This document shows, piece by piece, positions 1-5,895 of a stretch of DNA of 5,895 nucleotides. Each line of letters opens with the position of its first letter. Position 1 is the stretch's first letter. Under the pieces are notes generated by a model. It made no database searches. It was not told the DNA's origin and saw only the letters and a list, made by a program, of their open reading frames with translations. Source of the stretch: an uncultured Verrucomicrobiota bacterium (GTDB taxonomy: Bacteria > Verrucomicrobiota > Kiritimatiellia > RFP12 > UBA3636); the NCBI GenBank assembly GCA_946612175.1, contig CAMOEO010000198.1, positions 1 through 5,895 of the forward strand. Direction: 5' to 3'. The position numbers and the translations under genes were made by a program.

Positions 1-1
1 C

Positions 2-3000
2 GCCCTGCACGGCGTCTACGAGCGCTGCTTCTACAACCCCGGCACGCCCCCGTGGTCGACCGCCGACCACACCGGCGCCTGGGCCGCCGACCACGCCGTG
101 ATCCGCCACCTCGCCGCGACCGCCGACGGCGGCGTCGTGGCGTGGTGCGACTTCGCCGAGGGCGGCGCCGGCGCGATCGGCATCGGCCCGGACGGCCGCA
201 AGCGCTGGGGCGACGTCCGCGGCGCGGCCTGCGCCGCCGTTGGCGGCCGCTTCGCCTACTCGATCCCCAACGACTGGAACGCGATGGGCACGCACCTGCT
301 GCGCCTCGACGCCGACACCGGCGCCCCCGCGCCGTTCGTCCGCAACGGCGCGGAGCTCCCGATGCCACTCCCGCTCGCCGCGCTCGAATCCGGGCCCTCC
401 GGGGACGCCCCCGTCTGCGCCATCGCGGCGGACGCCGAATCGTTCGTTCTCGTCCGGGAAAACGGCGACGCGTCCGTCTACGACGCGTCGTCCGCCGCCT
501 TGCGCCGTTCGTTCCTCGTTCCCCGGGAGCTGCGTGCCGCCGTTCTCCGCGAGGGCCGGCTCTACTACCTCGTCCGCGGCCGAGACGTCCGGATCTTCCT
601 CGACGGCCGGAAGGGCCCCGTCTACTCCCTCCGCTGGCACGACGTCGCGACCGGGCAGTCCGGCTCCCTGCCGCTTGCCGGCGCCTCCCTCGGCGCGGTC
701 GCCGCGCTCGCCTTCGACCGCGCCGGCGCGCTCTACGCGCTCGATGCCGGCCCGGCTCTCCAAGTGAAGAAGTTCGCCCCTGTGCGCGAAGCCGGTTCCG
801 TGCCCGAGGCTTCAGCCTCGGGTTTCGTCTTCGAGCGCGCCTTCGGCAAGCGCGGCGGCCGCCCGGGCCAGGGCCACTTCGAGCCCGACGGCCTCTACGC
901 GCCGACCGGCCTCGCGGTCGCCAACGACGGCGCGGTCTGGGTCGCCGAATGCAGCCGTCGCCCGCGGCGCGTCTCGGTCTGGAACCCGGACGGCACCCTC
1001 CGCCGCGACTATGTCGGCAACACCGGCTACTCCGCCTCCGGCACGGGCCTGCACGACTCCGACCCGACCCGCGCCTTCGCCGAGGGCAACGAGATCGCGT
1101 TCGGCCCCGGCGGACCGCGCGACTGGCGCGTCGTCGAGCTCATGCAGACGCCCGACCTCTCGCTAATCGGCTCGCCGACCGCAGACCCGCCGCCGGAACT
1201 CGGCGACAACGGGCACATGTTCTTCTCGTCCGCCTCGGGCGAGCGGCGCGAATACTTCGTCGCGCCCGGCGGCTGGGGCGGCGGGCTCGTCGTGCTGCTG
1301 CGAGACCCCGCCACGGGCTCGTGGCGCACCGTCTCGGCACTCTGCAACGTCGCCGAGATCCAGCGCGCCTACGGCGGCGAATACGGCGCGCAGATCGTCG
1401 CCGGCGCGCGCGGGCAGTTCGCGGACCGCGACCCCGCCGACCTCGTGCTCTGGACCGACCGCAACGGCGACCAGCTCGTGCAGCGCGCCGAGTGCGAGAT
1501 CGCCCCGGCGCTGCGCCCGACCGACTACGGCCCCGGCACGCGCGCCGGCAACGGCGCGCCCTCGCTGCCGCTCTTCGGCGGCAAGGGCTGGTACCGCCGC
1601 GTCCGCCCCGAGGACTTCTCCTTCTACTGCGACGGCACGCCGAACCAACCCGGCGTCTGGCGCGTCGCCCCCGTCTCGTTCACCGACGACGGCGCGCCGG
1701 TCTGGAGCGCCGACGGCGGCTGGACGCGCGTCGCACTGCCCGAGGGCTGGTCGCTCATCGAGTCCACGCCCGTCCCAGGCTCCGACCTCGTCCTCGCCTT
1801 CGCGCACCTGCGCGAGCCCGCCTCCGACTGGGTGATCGGCTTCGACGGCCGCACCGGCGCGATCCGCTGGCGCTACCCCTCGCCCTACCACGGCGTCCAC
1901 GGCTCGCACGACGCGCCGATGGCGCGCCCCGGCCTGCTCATCGGCTGCCTGCGCATCTGCGGCACCGTCCCCGCCGACGGCGACGCGCCCGCGCTCTTCA
2001 TGATCCGCGGCAACCTCGGCGAGGACTACTGGCTCACGCAGGACGGGCTCTTCGTCTCCTCCTTCTTCCGCGACGGCCGTCTCCCGACGCCGCCGCTCCC
2101 CGACACCGAGGAGGCGCTCCTCGACCAGCCGATGGAGGGCTTCTCCGGCGGCTCGGAGCACTTCTGCGGCTGGGCCGGGCGCCACGACGACGGCGCCGTC
2201 CGCACCTCCTGCGGCCTCTCCCGCGAAGCGGGCATGGTCGTCCGCATCGAGGGCCTCGACACCGCGCGCGAACTCCCGCCCGTCCCCTTCGCGCTCTCCG
2301 AAGCCGACGTCGCCCGCGCCGCCGCCGATCGCGCCGCCCGCGATTCCTCCGCCTCCTCCACGCCCCGCCGCCTCTCCGTCCCCCGCGAAGCCGGTTCCGT
2401 GCTCGGGGCTTCAGCCCCGAGCTTCACCCTTTCCCGCGAAGGCCAGCCCGAGCGCGCCTCGGTCTCGCTCTGCTGGGACGACGCGGGCTTCCACGTGCGC
2501 TTCGACGTCTCCGACCCGCTCTCCCCGTGGAAAAACGGCGTCGCCGACCCGACGCTGCTCTTCAAGGGCGGCGACGCGCTGGACGTGCGGCTGAGTCGGG
2601 ACTCCGCCACGCCGGGCGTCCGCTACGTCGCCGCGCCGTTCCAGGGCGCGCCGTACGTCCTCGCCATGCGCGAGACCTCGCCCGGCGCCCCCGCCGAGCG
2701 CCGCCGCGTGTACTCCTCGCCCGTCGCGACCATCGCCTTCGACGACGTCGGCCCCGCACCGGAAACCGTTCGCCTTGCGGTCGAGACCACGGCCGAGGGC
2801 TACGCCGCCACGCTCGACGTCCCATGGGCCGAGCTCGGCCTCTCCTCTCCGCCCGCGCCGGGCACCGAGCTGCGCGGCGACTTCGGCCTCCTCTCCTCCG
2901 ACGCCTCCGGCCGCACCACCGCCTCGCGCGTCTTCTGGAGCGCCCCCGGCGGCAACCTCGTGAGCGACATCCCCTCCGAGGCCTCCCTCCGCCCCGAGAA

Positions 3001-3061
3001 CTGGGGCGATCTCGTCCTCGACGGCTCCGAAAGTCAGCGGCGGGACACGCCGTCGCCGTAG
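2..3061 (+). CDS. Large exported beta-propeller protein with C-terminal CBM9-like domain (5' end missing)
   Basis: The frame is open from base 2 to the TAG at 3059-3061, giving 1019 visible residues (numbered here from base 2). The GTG at 98 is not taken as the start, because the residues before it (YERCFYNPG..PW..AD) look like a conserved part of the family. Blade-like repeats follow: LAFDRAGALYALD at about 236-248, an NHL-like blade (PTGLAVANDGAVWVAE) at about 301-316, then a WRYPSPYHGVHGSHDAPM stretch and an EGFSGGSEHFCGW stretch. From about residue 814 the chain looks like a CBM9/DOMON-type beta-sandwich, with FHVRFDVSDP and AATLDVPWAELGL. By comparison with the paralogue at 4274, roughly 110-120 N-terminal residues are missing, presumably a signal peptide and FlgD-like domain. 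No enzyme motif or CxxCH haem site is visible. The likely role is extracytoplasmic binding, perhaps of carbohydrate; this is inference. It carries two copies of an in-frame palindromic repeat, at residues 262-275 and 795-808. The coding assignment is firm and the function is not. Confidence 0.9.
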   Translation, partial: ALHGVYERCFYNPGTPPWSTADHTGAWAADHAVIRHLAATADGGVVAWCDFAEGGAGAIGIGPDGRKRWGDVRGAACAAVGGRFAYSIPNDWNAMGTHLLRLDADTGAPAPFVRNGAELPMPLPLAALESGPSGDAPVCAIAADAESFVLVRENGDASVYDASSAALRRSFLVPRELRAAVLREGRLYYLVRGRDVRIFLDGRKGPVYSLRWHDVATGQSGSLPLAGASLGAVAALAFDRAGALYALDAGPALQVKKFAPVREAGSVPEASASGFVFERAFGKRGGRPGQGHFEPDGLYAPTGLAVANDGAVWVAECSRRPRRVSVWNPDGTLRRDYVGNTGYSASGTGLHDSDPTRAFAEGNEIAFGPGGPRDWRVVELMQTPDLSLIGSPTADPPPELGDNGHMFFSSASGERREYFVAPGGWGGGLVVLLRDPATGSWRTVSALCNVAEIQRAYGGEYGAQIVAGARGQFADRDPADLVLWTDRNGDQLVQRAECEIAPALRPTDYGPGTRAGNGAPSLPLFGGKGWYRRVRPEDFSFYCDGTPNQPGVWRVAPVSFTDDGAPVWSADGGWTRVALPEGWSLIESTPVPGSDLVLAFAHLREPASDWVIGFDGRTGAIRWRYPSPYHGVHGSHDAPMARPGLLIGCLRICGTVPADGDAPALFMIRGNLGEDYWLTQDGLFVSSFFRDGRLPTPPLPDTEEALLDQPMEGFSGGSEHFCGWAGRHDDGAVRTSCGLSREAGMVVRIEGLDTARELPPVPFALSEADVARAAADRAARDSSASSTPRRLSVPREAGSVLGASAPSFTLSREGQPERASVSLCWDDAGFHVRFDVSDPLSPWKNGVADPTLLFKGGDALDVRLSRDSATPGVRYVAAPFQGAPYVLAMRETSPGAPAERRRVYSSPVATIAFDDVGPAPETVRLAVETTAEGYAATLDVPWAELGLSSPPAPGTELRGDFGLLSSDASGRTTASRVFWSAPGGNLVSDIPSEASLRPENWGDLVLDGSESQRRDTPSP
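785..826 (+). repeat. In-frame palindromic repeat element, copy 1
   Basis: A 42-bp unit made of a 19-base left part (CGCGAAGCCGGTTCCGTGC) running into a perfect inverted repeat, CCCGAGGCT (803-811) and AGCCTCGGG (814-822), separated by TC. It matches copy 2 (2384-2425) at 37 of 42 positions. It encodes REAGSVPEASASGF in the frame of the host gene and lies between a KKFAPV strand and the FERAFG strand of the next blade. The paralogue at 4274 runs through the equivalent place without this peptide. All three forward frames are free of stops; one reverse frame contains TGA. Confidence 0.85.
2384..2425 (+). repeat. In-frame palindromic repeat element, copy 2
   Basis: Second copy of the 42-bp unit, in the same orientation and reading phase as copy 1 (offset 1599 bp, exactly 533 codons). 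The inverted repeat is GCTCGGGGCT (2401-2410) and AGCCCCGAGC (2413-2422) around TC, a perfect 10-bp stem. It encodes REAGSVLGASAPSF and lies in the low-complexity linker (SSASSTPRRLSVP before it) that joins the propeller to the CBM9-like domain, where extra residues should be tolerated. Confidence 0.85.
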
Positions 3062-4113
3062 ATCGTCTTCCAGTCGTCCTTCATCGAGACCGGGACCCAG
3101 CCGTTCGCCTCGCAGAGGGCGCGCATCTTCGCCGCCTTCTCCGGGTTGCCGTTCTCGCGCTCGACGTCGTCGCAGCAGAGCATGAACGCGAGGGCGCGGC
3201 GCGGATTGCCGCGCGTCGCGTAGGCCGCCATGCTCGAGTCGCCGGTGCTGTTCCCGAAGGCGAGCACCGGCCGCGCGCCGATCTCGCGCACGATGGCGGA
3301 TACCTTGTTCATCTTGAGGTTCTTGACGACGAACCGCCCGCCGAGGACGACCTCGTCGCCTTCGGCGAGCTGGTAGACGAGCCCGTCCGCGCCGTTCTGG
3401 CCCGTCGCGACGACGGTCTCGTCGGAGCCGATGATCCGGTCCGGCGGCACGGCGAGCGGAGACCCCGCCACGAGGCCGCGAACGATGAACCGGTCGGTGC
3501 CGCTCACGACCCAGACACGGAAGCCGTTGGCGCGCAGATAGTCCACGACCTGCAGCATCGGCCGGTACCAGCCGTCCCCGCGCGCCATCCCGTCGTAGCC
3601 CGGCATCGGAAGCTCCTTGAACGCCTGGACGTAGCGGGAGAATTCGTCAAGGGTGAATCCGGAAAACGCGGAGGCGACGGCCTTTCCGTGGTCGGTCTCG
3701 AGTCCCTTCGCGGCGACGCCGGTCGCGTTCATCTCGAGGATCTTCCGGACCGTCTCCCGCTCGGCCTCGCTCGCGCGGTCGCGGTAGTCCATGTCCTCCG
3801 TCACGCGGTGGACGAGCAGCGTGTAGTCGAAGTAGTTCGGGTCCGTCTCGCAGAAGAGCGTTCCGTCGAGGTCGAACACCGCCACGCGCTCCGCGGGTGG
3901 GATGAAATCCGGACCGTCCGGATCCGTAACCGCCTCGACGTAGGCGACGAGCGCCACCCGCGCGGGGGCGTCCTCGTTCCAGAGCGAGAGCGCGACGTCG
4001 GACGAGACTTGCGCCGGCACGTCGGCCACGGGGCGGCGCGGCGTCGTGCATCCGGCGAGCAGAAGGCACCCCGCGACGACGGCCGGGGCGAGAAGGGGAC
4101 GGATGTGTTTCAT
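3034..4113 (-). CDS. HAD-superfamily phosphatase-like lipoprotein
   Basis: A 359-residue protein. The N-terminus MKHIRPLL...LLLAGC is a lipoprotein signal with lipobox L19-A20-G21-C22; Thr follows the cysteine, so outer-membrane retention is likely. An alternative lipobox is V13-A14-G15-C16. HAD motifs are in order: motif I VFDLDGT with D81 (nucleophile) and D83; a mostly helical cap of about 118 residues; motif II VVSGT with S204; motif III lysine probably K270 (NKVSAI); motif IV FGNSTGDSSM with D292. The C-terminal part has CCDDVERE and SMKDDWKTIYG. This suits a periplasmic phosphomonoesterase of the phosphoserine-phosphatase-like HAD group (PF12710 type), but the substrate cannot be read from sequence. 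The ATG at 4113 is chosen because it begins the signal peptide exactly. The ATG at 4122 overlaps a -10-like box, and the TTG at 4149 would place 12 extra residues before the signal. The 3' end overlaps gene 1 by 28 bp. Confidence 0.92.
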   Translation of the reverse strand: MKHIRPLLAPAVVAGCLLLAGCTTPRRPVADVPAQVSSDVALSLWNEDAPARVALVAYVEAVTDPDGPDFIPPAERVAVFDLDGTLFCETDPNYFDYTLLVHRVTEDMDYRDRASEAERETVRKILEMNATGVAAKGLETDHGKAVASAFSGFTLDEFSRYVQAFKELPMPGYDGMARGDGWYRPMLQVVDYLRANGFRVWVVSGTDRFIVRGLVAGSPLAVPPDRIIGSDETVVATGQNGADGLVYQLAEGDEVVLGGRFVVKNLKMNKVSAIVREIGARPVLAFGNSTGDSSMAAYATRGNPRRALAFMLCCDDVERENGNPEKAAKMRALCEANGWVPVSMKDDWKTIYGDGVSRR

Positions 4114-4120
4114 GGCGCGC

Positions 4121-4149
4121 ATTCTAGCGGAATGCCCGAGCGGCGGCAA
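4121..4149 (-). promoter_or_regulatory. Candidate sigma70-type promoter of the HAD gene, predicted leaderless
   Basis: On the - strand, TTGCCG (4149-4144) is followed after 17 bp by TAGAAT (4126-4121), which is 9 of 12 matches to TTGACA/TATAAT. Only 7 bases (4120-4114) separate the -10 box from the ATG at 4113, so transcription would begin at or next to the start codon. No Shine-Dalgarno sequence precedes that ATG. The same layout occurs before the divergent gene. Confidence 0.5.
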
Positions 4150-4209
4150 GGCGTGACTTCCCCGGCGCGGTATGGCGCGTCCGTGTCGGAAGGAGCGGAT
4201 AAGTCTGTT

Positions 4210-4222
4210 GTTTTGACAAAAC
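4210..4222. promoter_or_regulatory. AT-rich 13-bp palindrome in the divergent intergenic region (possible operator)
   Basis: GTTTTGACAAAAC is a perfect inverted repeat, GTTTTG and CAAAAC around a central A, in an AT-rich patch (about 4201-4240) of an otherwise GC-rich window. Its centre lies about 57 bp upstream of the predicted + strand transcription start and about 102 bp upstream of the predicted - strand start. It also contains a perfect TTGACA (4213-4218), but no good -10 box stands 16-18 bp downstream. It could be a regulator site, an extra -35 element, or chance. Confidence 0.35.
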
Positions 4223-4237
4223 GGCGAATGTTTCTAG

Positions 4238-4266
4238 TTGCAGAGGGCGGGATGGACGGCTAGACT
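4238..4266 (+). promoter_or_regulatory. Candidate sigma70-type promoter of the second propeller gene, predicted leaderless
   Basis: TTGCAG (4238-4243), a 17-bp spacer and TAGACT (4261-4266), then 7 bases (GAAGGGC) and the ATG at 4274. The match to the sigma70 consensus is modest (7 of 12), but spacer, -10 form and distance to the ATG are the same as for the divergent HAD gene. The GAAGGG before the ATG would leave only 1 base of spacing, too close for a normal ribosome binding site. Confidence 0.4.
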
Positions 4267-4273
4267 GAAGGGC

Positions 4274-5895
4274 ATGAAAAGACGCACTCTCTCCCGTTCC
4301 GCGGTTTTCATCTGCGCCCTCTTCGCCGCCACCGCCGCGCAGGCCGGCGTGCGCGTGCCGTTTTCGCTCCCGGACGAGCCCGGGAGGACGTACCTCGTCA
4401 CGCTCGCCGCCACGCTGCCGGACGATTCCTCGCACATTGTCTCGACCTTCGTCTCGGGCCGCCCGTTCACCGTTACGGCGGAGAACGGCGGGCGCTTCGA
4501 GGCCGAGTGGGACGGCCTCGACGACGACTACCTGCCCGTCCCGCCGGGCGAATACGGCCTCAAGGGCATCTTCGCGCCCGCCTCCCGCTGGGCCGTGGAC
4601 GGCGAGTTCCACGCCGTCACCCCGCGCTATGTCGGCGGCGCGGGCTCGTTCCTCCCGGACCCCGCCACGCCGGACCTGCACAGGATCCCGATCCCCTTCG
4701 AGGGCGATCCCGTCTGCTCGCCGATGGTCGACGTGGACGCCTCGCCGGACGGCCGCCGCGTCGTCCTCCAGTACCAGTATCTCGAGAACGGCCGCAACTG
4801 CCCGATCCTCGACCTCGACGCGCCCGACGGCCCCGCGCAGGTCGTCGCCGCGTTCCCGTCCGGCGGCGTGGGCGGCGGACCGGTCGCCTGCACCGACGGC
4901 ACCGTCGTCTGGGCGTGCAGCCGCGACGGCACGCGCGACTTCGTCTACCGCTCCGACGGGCGCCCGTTCGGGCCGGACAGCGCCCCGGCGCGCTCCGGCG
5001 GATTCCTGCCCCCCGGCGCGGTCGCCGACATGGTCGCCGCGCCCGCCGGCGGCGGCCGTTCGGTCGTCTGGCTCGCGCAGCGCGGGAAGATCGTCCCGGT
5101 GTGGCACCCCGAGTGGAACCGCGACTGGCCCGAGGAGAGCAGGACCGAGTTCGTGGACACGCTCACCGCGCACGACGGCGAAACGGGCGCGCGGCTCGCC
5201 GCCGTCCCGCTCCGCCGTCCGCACGCCTTCGCGCTGCGCGGCGACGCGCTCTTCGTCCTGCACGAGCCGGCCGACGGCCGCTTCGCGGTCGCCCGCCTTC
5301 CGCTGCGCGCGGGACTGCCCGCCGGCGATCCGGCGGAGCTCTTCGACGTTCCCGCAGGCCTTGCCCCGACGGACCTCGCGGTCGATTCGCAGGGGCGGTT
5401 CTACGTCGCCGACCCGGCGCGCAACCACGCGTGGCGGCTCTCCGCAAAGGGCCGCGAGGAACTGCGCTTCGGCCGCGCGGACGCGCAGACGCCCGGCGCC
5501 TTCGATCCGGAGACCTTTCTGCGACCGACGCGCCTCGCGGTGCGCCGCGGCGCGGACGGACGCGACCGGCTGCTCGTCGTCGAGGTCGAGGGCCCGAACC
5601 GCCTGACCGAATGGGACTGCGAGACCGGCGCGCTCCTTCGCGCCTTCCCCGCGTGGCAGACGTTCGCCAACAACGGCTGGGGCGTCGACCCCGACCATCC
5701 GGAGCTGGCCTACGTCCCGGGACACGGCGGCCGGCTGGTGCGCTGGCGCATCGACGCCGCGAGCGGCGCGTGGACGGTCGACGCCGTCTGGCCTGGGCTC
5801 CGCTCGGAGCGGGAGCTCGCCCTGAACAAGCTCGCTGTCGTCCGCGCCGGCGGCCGTCTCTACTTCGCGAGCGAGGTGAACGGCGCCGTCTACCG
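4274..5895 (+). CDS. Exported FlgD-like / NHL beta-propeller protein, paralogue of the upstream gene (3' end missing)
   Basis: The frame is open from the ATG at 4274 to the window end (540 full codons, no stop). The start is supported by a signal peptide with a basic start (MKRR), a hydrophobic core (AVFICALFAATA) and an AQA cleavage site after residue 24. Residues about 26-100 resemble a FlgD-like Ig domain: FTVTAENGGRFEAEWDG, then VPPGEYGLKG. A beta-propeller follows from about residue 140, with blade-type strands SPDGRRVVLQY, an NHL-like blade at about 363-400 (PTDLAVDSQGRFYVAD) and another at about 415-458 (FLRPTRLAV...LLVVEVEGPNRLTEWD). The run from RFGRADAQTPGAFDP to LRPTRLAV aligns with AFGKRGGRPGQGHFEP to APTGLAV of gene 1, so the two are probably paralogues. 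No catalytic motif is visible. Whether it also ends in a CBM9-like domain lies outside the window. It is transcribed divergently from the HAD gene. Function unknown; the protein is probably periplasmic or secreted. Confidence 0.88.
   Translation, partial: MKRRTLSRSAVFICALFAATAAQAGVRVPFSLPDEPGRTYLVTLAATLPDDSSHIVSTFVSGRPFTVTAENGGRFEAEWDGLDDDYLPVPPGEYGLKGIFAPASRWAVDGEFHAVTPRYVGGAGSFLPDPATPDLHRIPIPFEGDPVCSPMVDVDASPDGRRVVLQYQYLENGRNCPILDLDAPDGPAQVVAAFPSGGVGGGPVACTDGTVVWACSRDGTRDFVYRSDGRPFGPDSAPARSGGFLPPGAVADMVAAPAGGGRSVVWLAQRGKIVPVWHPEWNRDWPEESRTEFVDTLTAHDGETGARLAAVPLRRPHAFALRGDALFVLHEPADGRFAVARLPLRAGLPAGDPAELFDVPAGLAPTDLAVDSQGRFYVADPARNHAWRLSAKGREELRFGRADAQTPGAFDPETFLRPTRLAVRRGADGRDRLLVVEVEGPNRLTEWDCETGALLRAFPAWQTFANNGWGVDPDHPELAYVPGHGGRLVRWRIDAASGAWTVDAVWPGLRSERELALNKLAVVRAGGRLYFASEVNGAVY

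Noticed and set aside
98..100. GTG as the start of gene 1
   Set aside because: The frame stays open to base 2, and the residues before the GTG fit the family pattern. No signal peptide follows the GTG, although the protein is expected to be exported.
1163..2185. A 340-codon open frame on the - strand
   Set aside because: It is the antisense shadow of gene 1, with Ala/Arg/Gly/Val-rich composition and no domain.
2220..2232. A third, degenerate copy of the palindromic repeat (CGCGAAGCGGG, encoding REAG)
   Set aside because: Only about 8 bases match the unit and the palindromic core is absent. The CCCGC/GCGGG arms are short enough to arise by chance in GC-rich DNA.
3037..3053. Bidirectional intrinsic terminator in the convergent overlap
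   Set aside because: The stem is only 5 bp plus one G-T pair, with no T-tract on either side, so it does not meet the usual form.
4147..4149. TTG start giving a 371-residue HAD protein
   Set aside because: It would add 12 residues before an intact lipoprotein signal peptide, and this TTG falls inside the -35-like box. The ATG at 4113 fits better.
4213..4218. TTGACA as the main -35 box of the propeller gene
   Set aside because: The hexamer is perfect, but the sequence 16-18 bp downstream (TAGTTG, AGTTGC) does not resemble a -10 box. The better TCTAGT is only 14 bp away.
52..4263. A 1403-codon open frame on the + strand
   Set aside because: It is Arg/Pro-rich low-complexity sequence with no domain, and it runs antisense through the clear HAD gene and out of frame with the clear propeller gene. 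This is typical of stop-free shadow frames in very GC-rich DNA.
4124..5725. A 533-codon open frame on the - strand
   Set aside because: It lies antisense to the propeller gene, which has a signal peptide, FlgD-like domain and blades. The - strand translation is low-complexity and has no recognisable motif.

Overview
The window is a very GC-rich, almost fully coded stretch of bacterial chromosome with three genes: two large exported beta-propeller proteins on the + strand, each cut by a window edge, and between them one lipoprotein phosphatase-like gene on the - strand. The FlgD-like/propeller/CBM9-like architecture, the periplasmic lipoprotein, strong G/C preference at third codon positions and the lack of a good Shine-Dalgarno sequence before either visible start suggest the Verrucomicrobiota/Kiritimatiellota/Lentisphaerota or Planctomycetota sphere. 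That placement is inference from protein style; no marker gene is present.

Layout: (1) bases 2-3061, +, the 3' part (1019 codons) of a propeller protein ending in a carbohydrate-binding-like beta-sandwich; (2) bases 3034-4113, -, a HAD-superfamily lipoprotein whose 3' end overlaps gene 1 tail-to-tail by 28 bp; (3) bases 4114-4273, a 160-bp divergent intergenic region with two facing promoter candidates and an AT-rich 13-bp palindrome; (4) bases 4274-5895, +, the 5' part (540 codons) of a second propeller protein with signal peptide and FlgD-like domain. Genes 1 and 3 look like paralogues and can be aligned by eye around their NHL-like blades. All three products are predicted to be exported, but no common pathway can be read from the sequence.

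The most interesting signal is a 42-bp palindromic element present twice inside gene 1 (785-826 and 2384-2425), in the same frame and orientation. Each copy adds a 14-residue peptide in a loop or linker. The copies differ at five positions, all in the hairpin stem: two compensated pairs plus one wobble-to-Watson-Crick change. The paralogue lacks the peptide at the site of copy 1. This resembles a small palindromic repeat family that can live inside coding sequence, like the Rickettsia palindromic elements. A second observation is that the two divergent genes share the same promoter layout (TTGCNG, 17 bp, TAGANT, 7 bp, ATG), which implies leaderless mRNAs.
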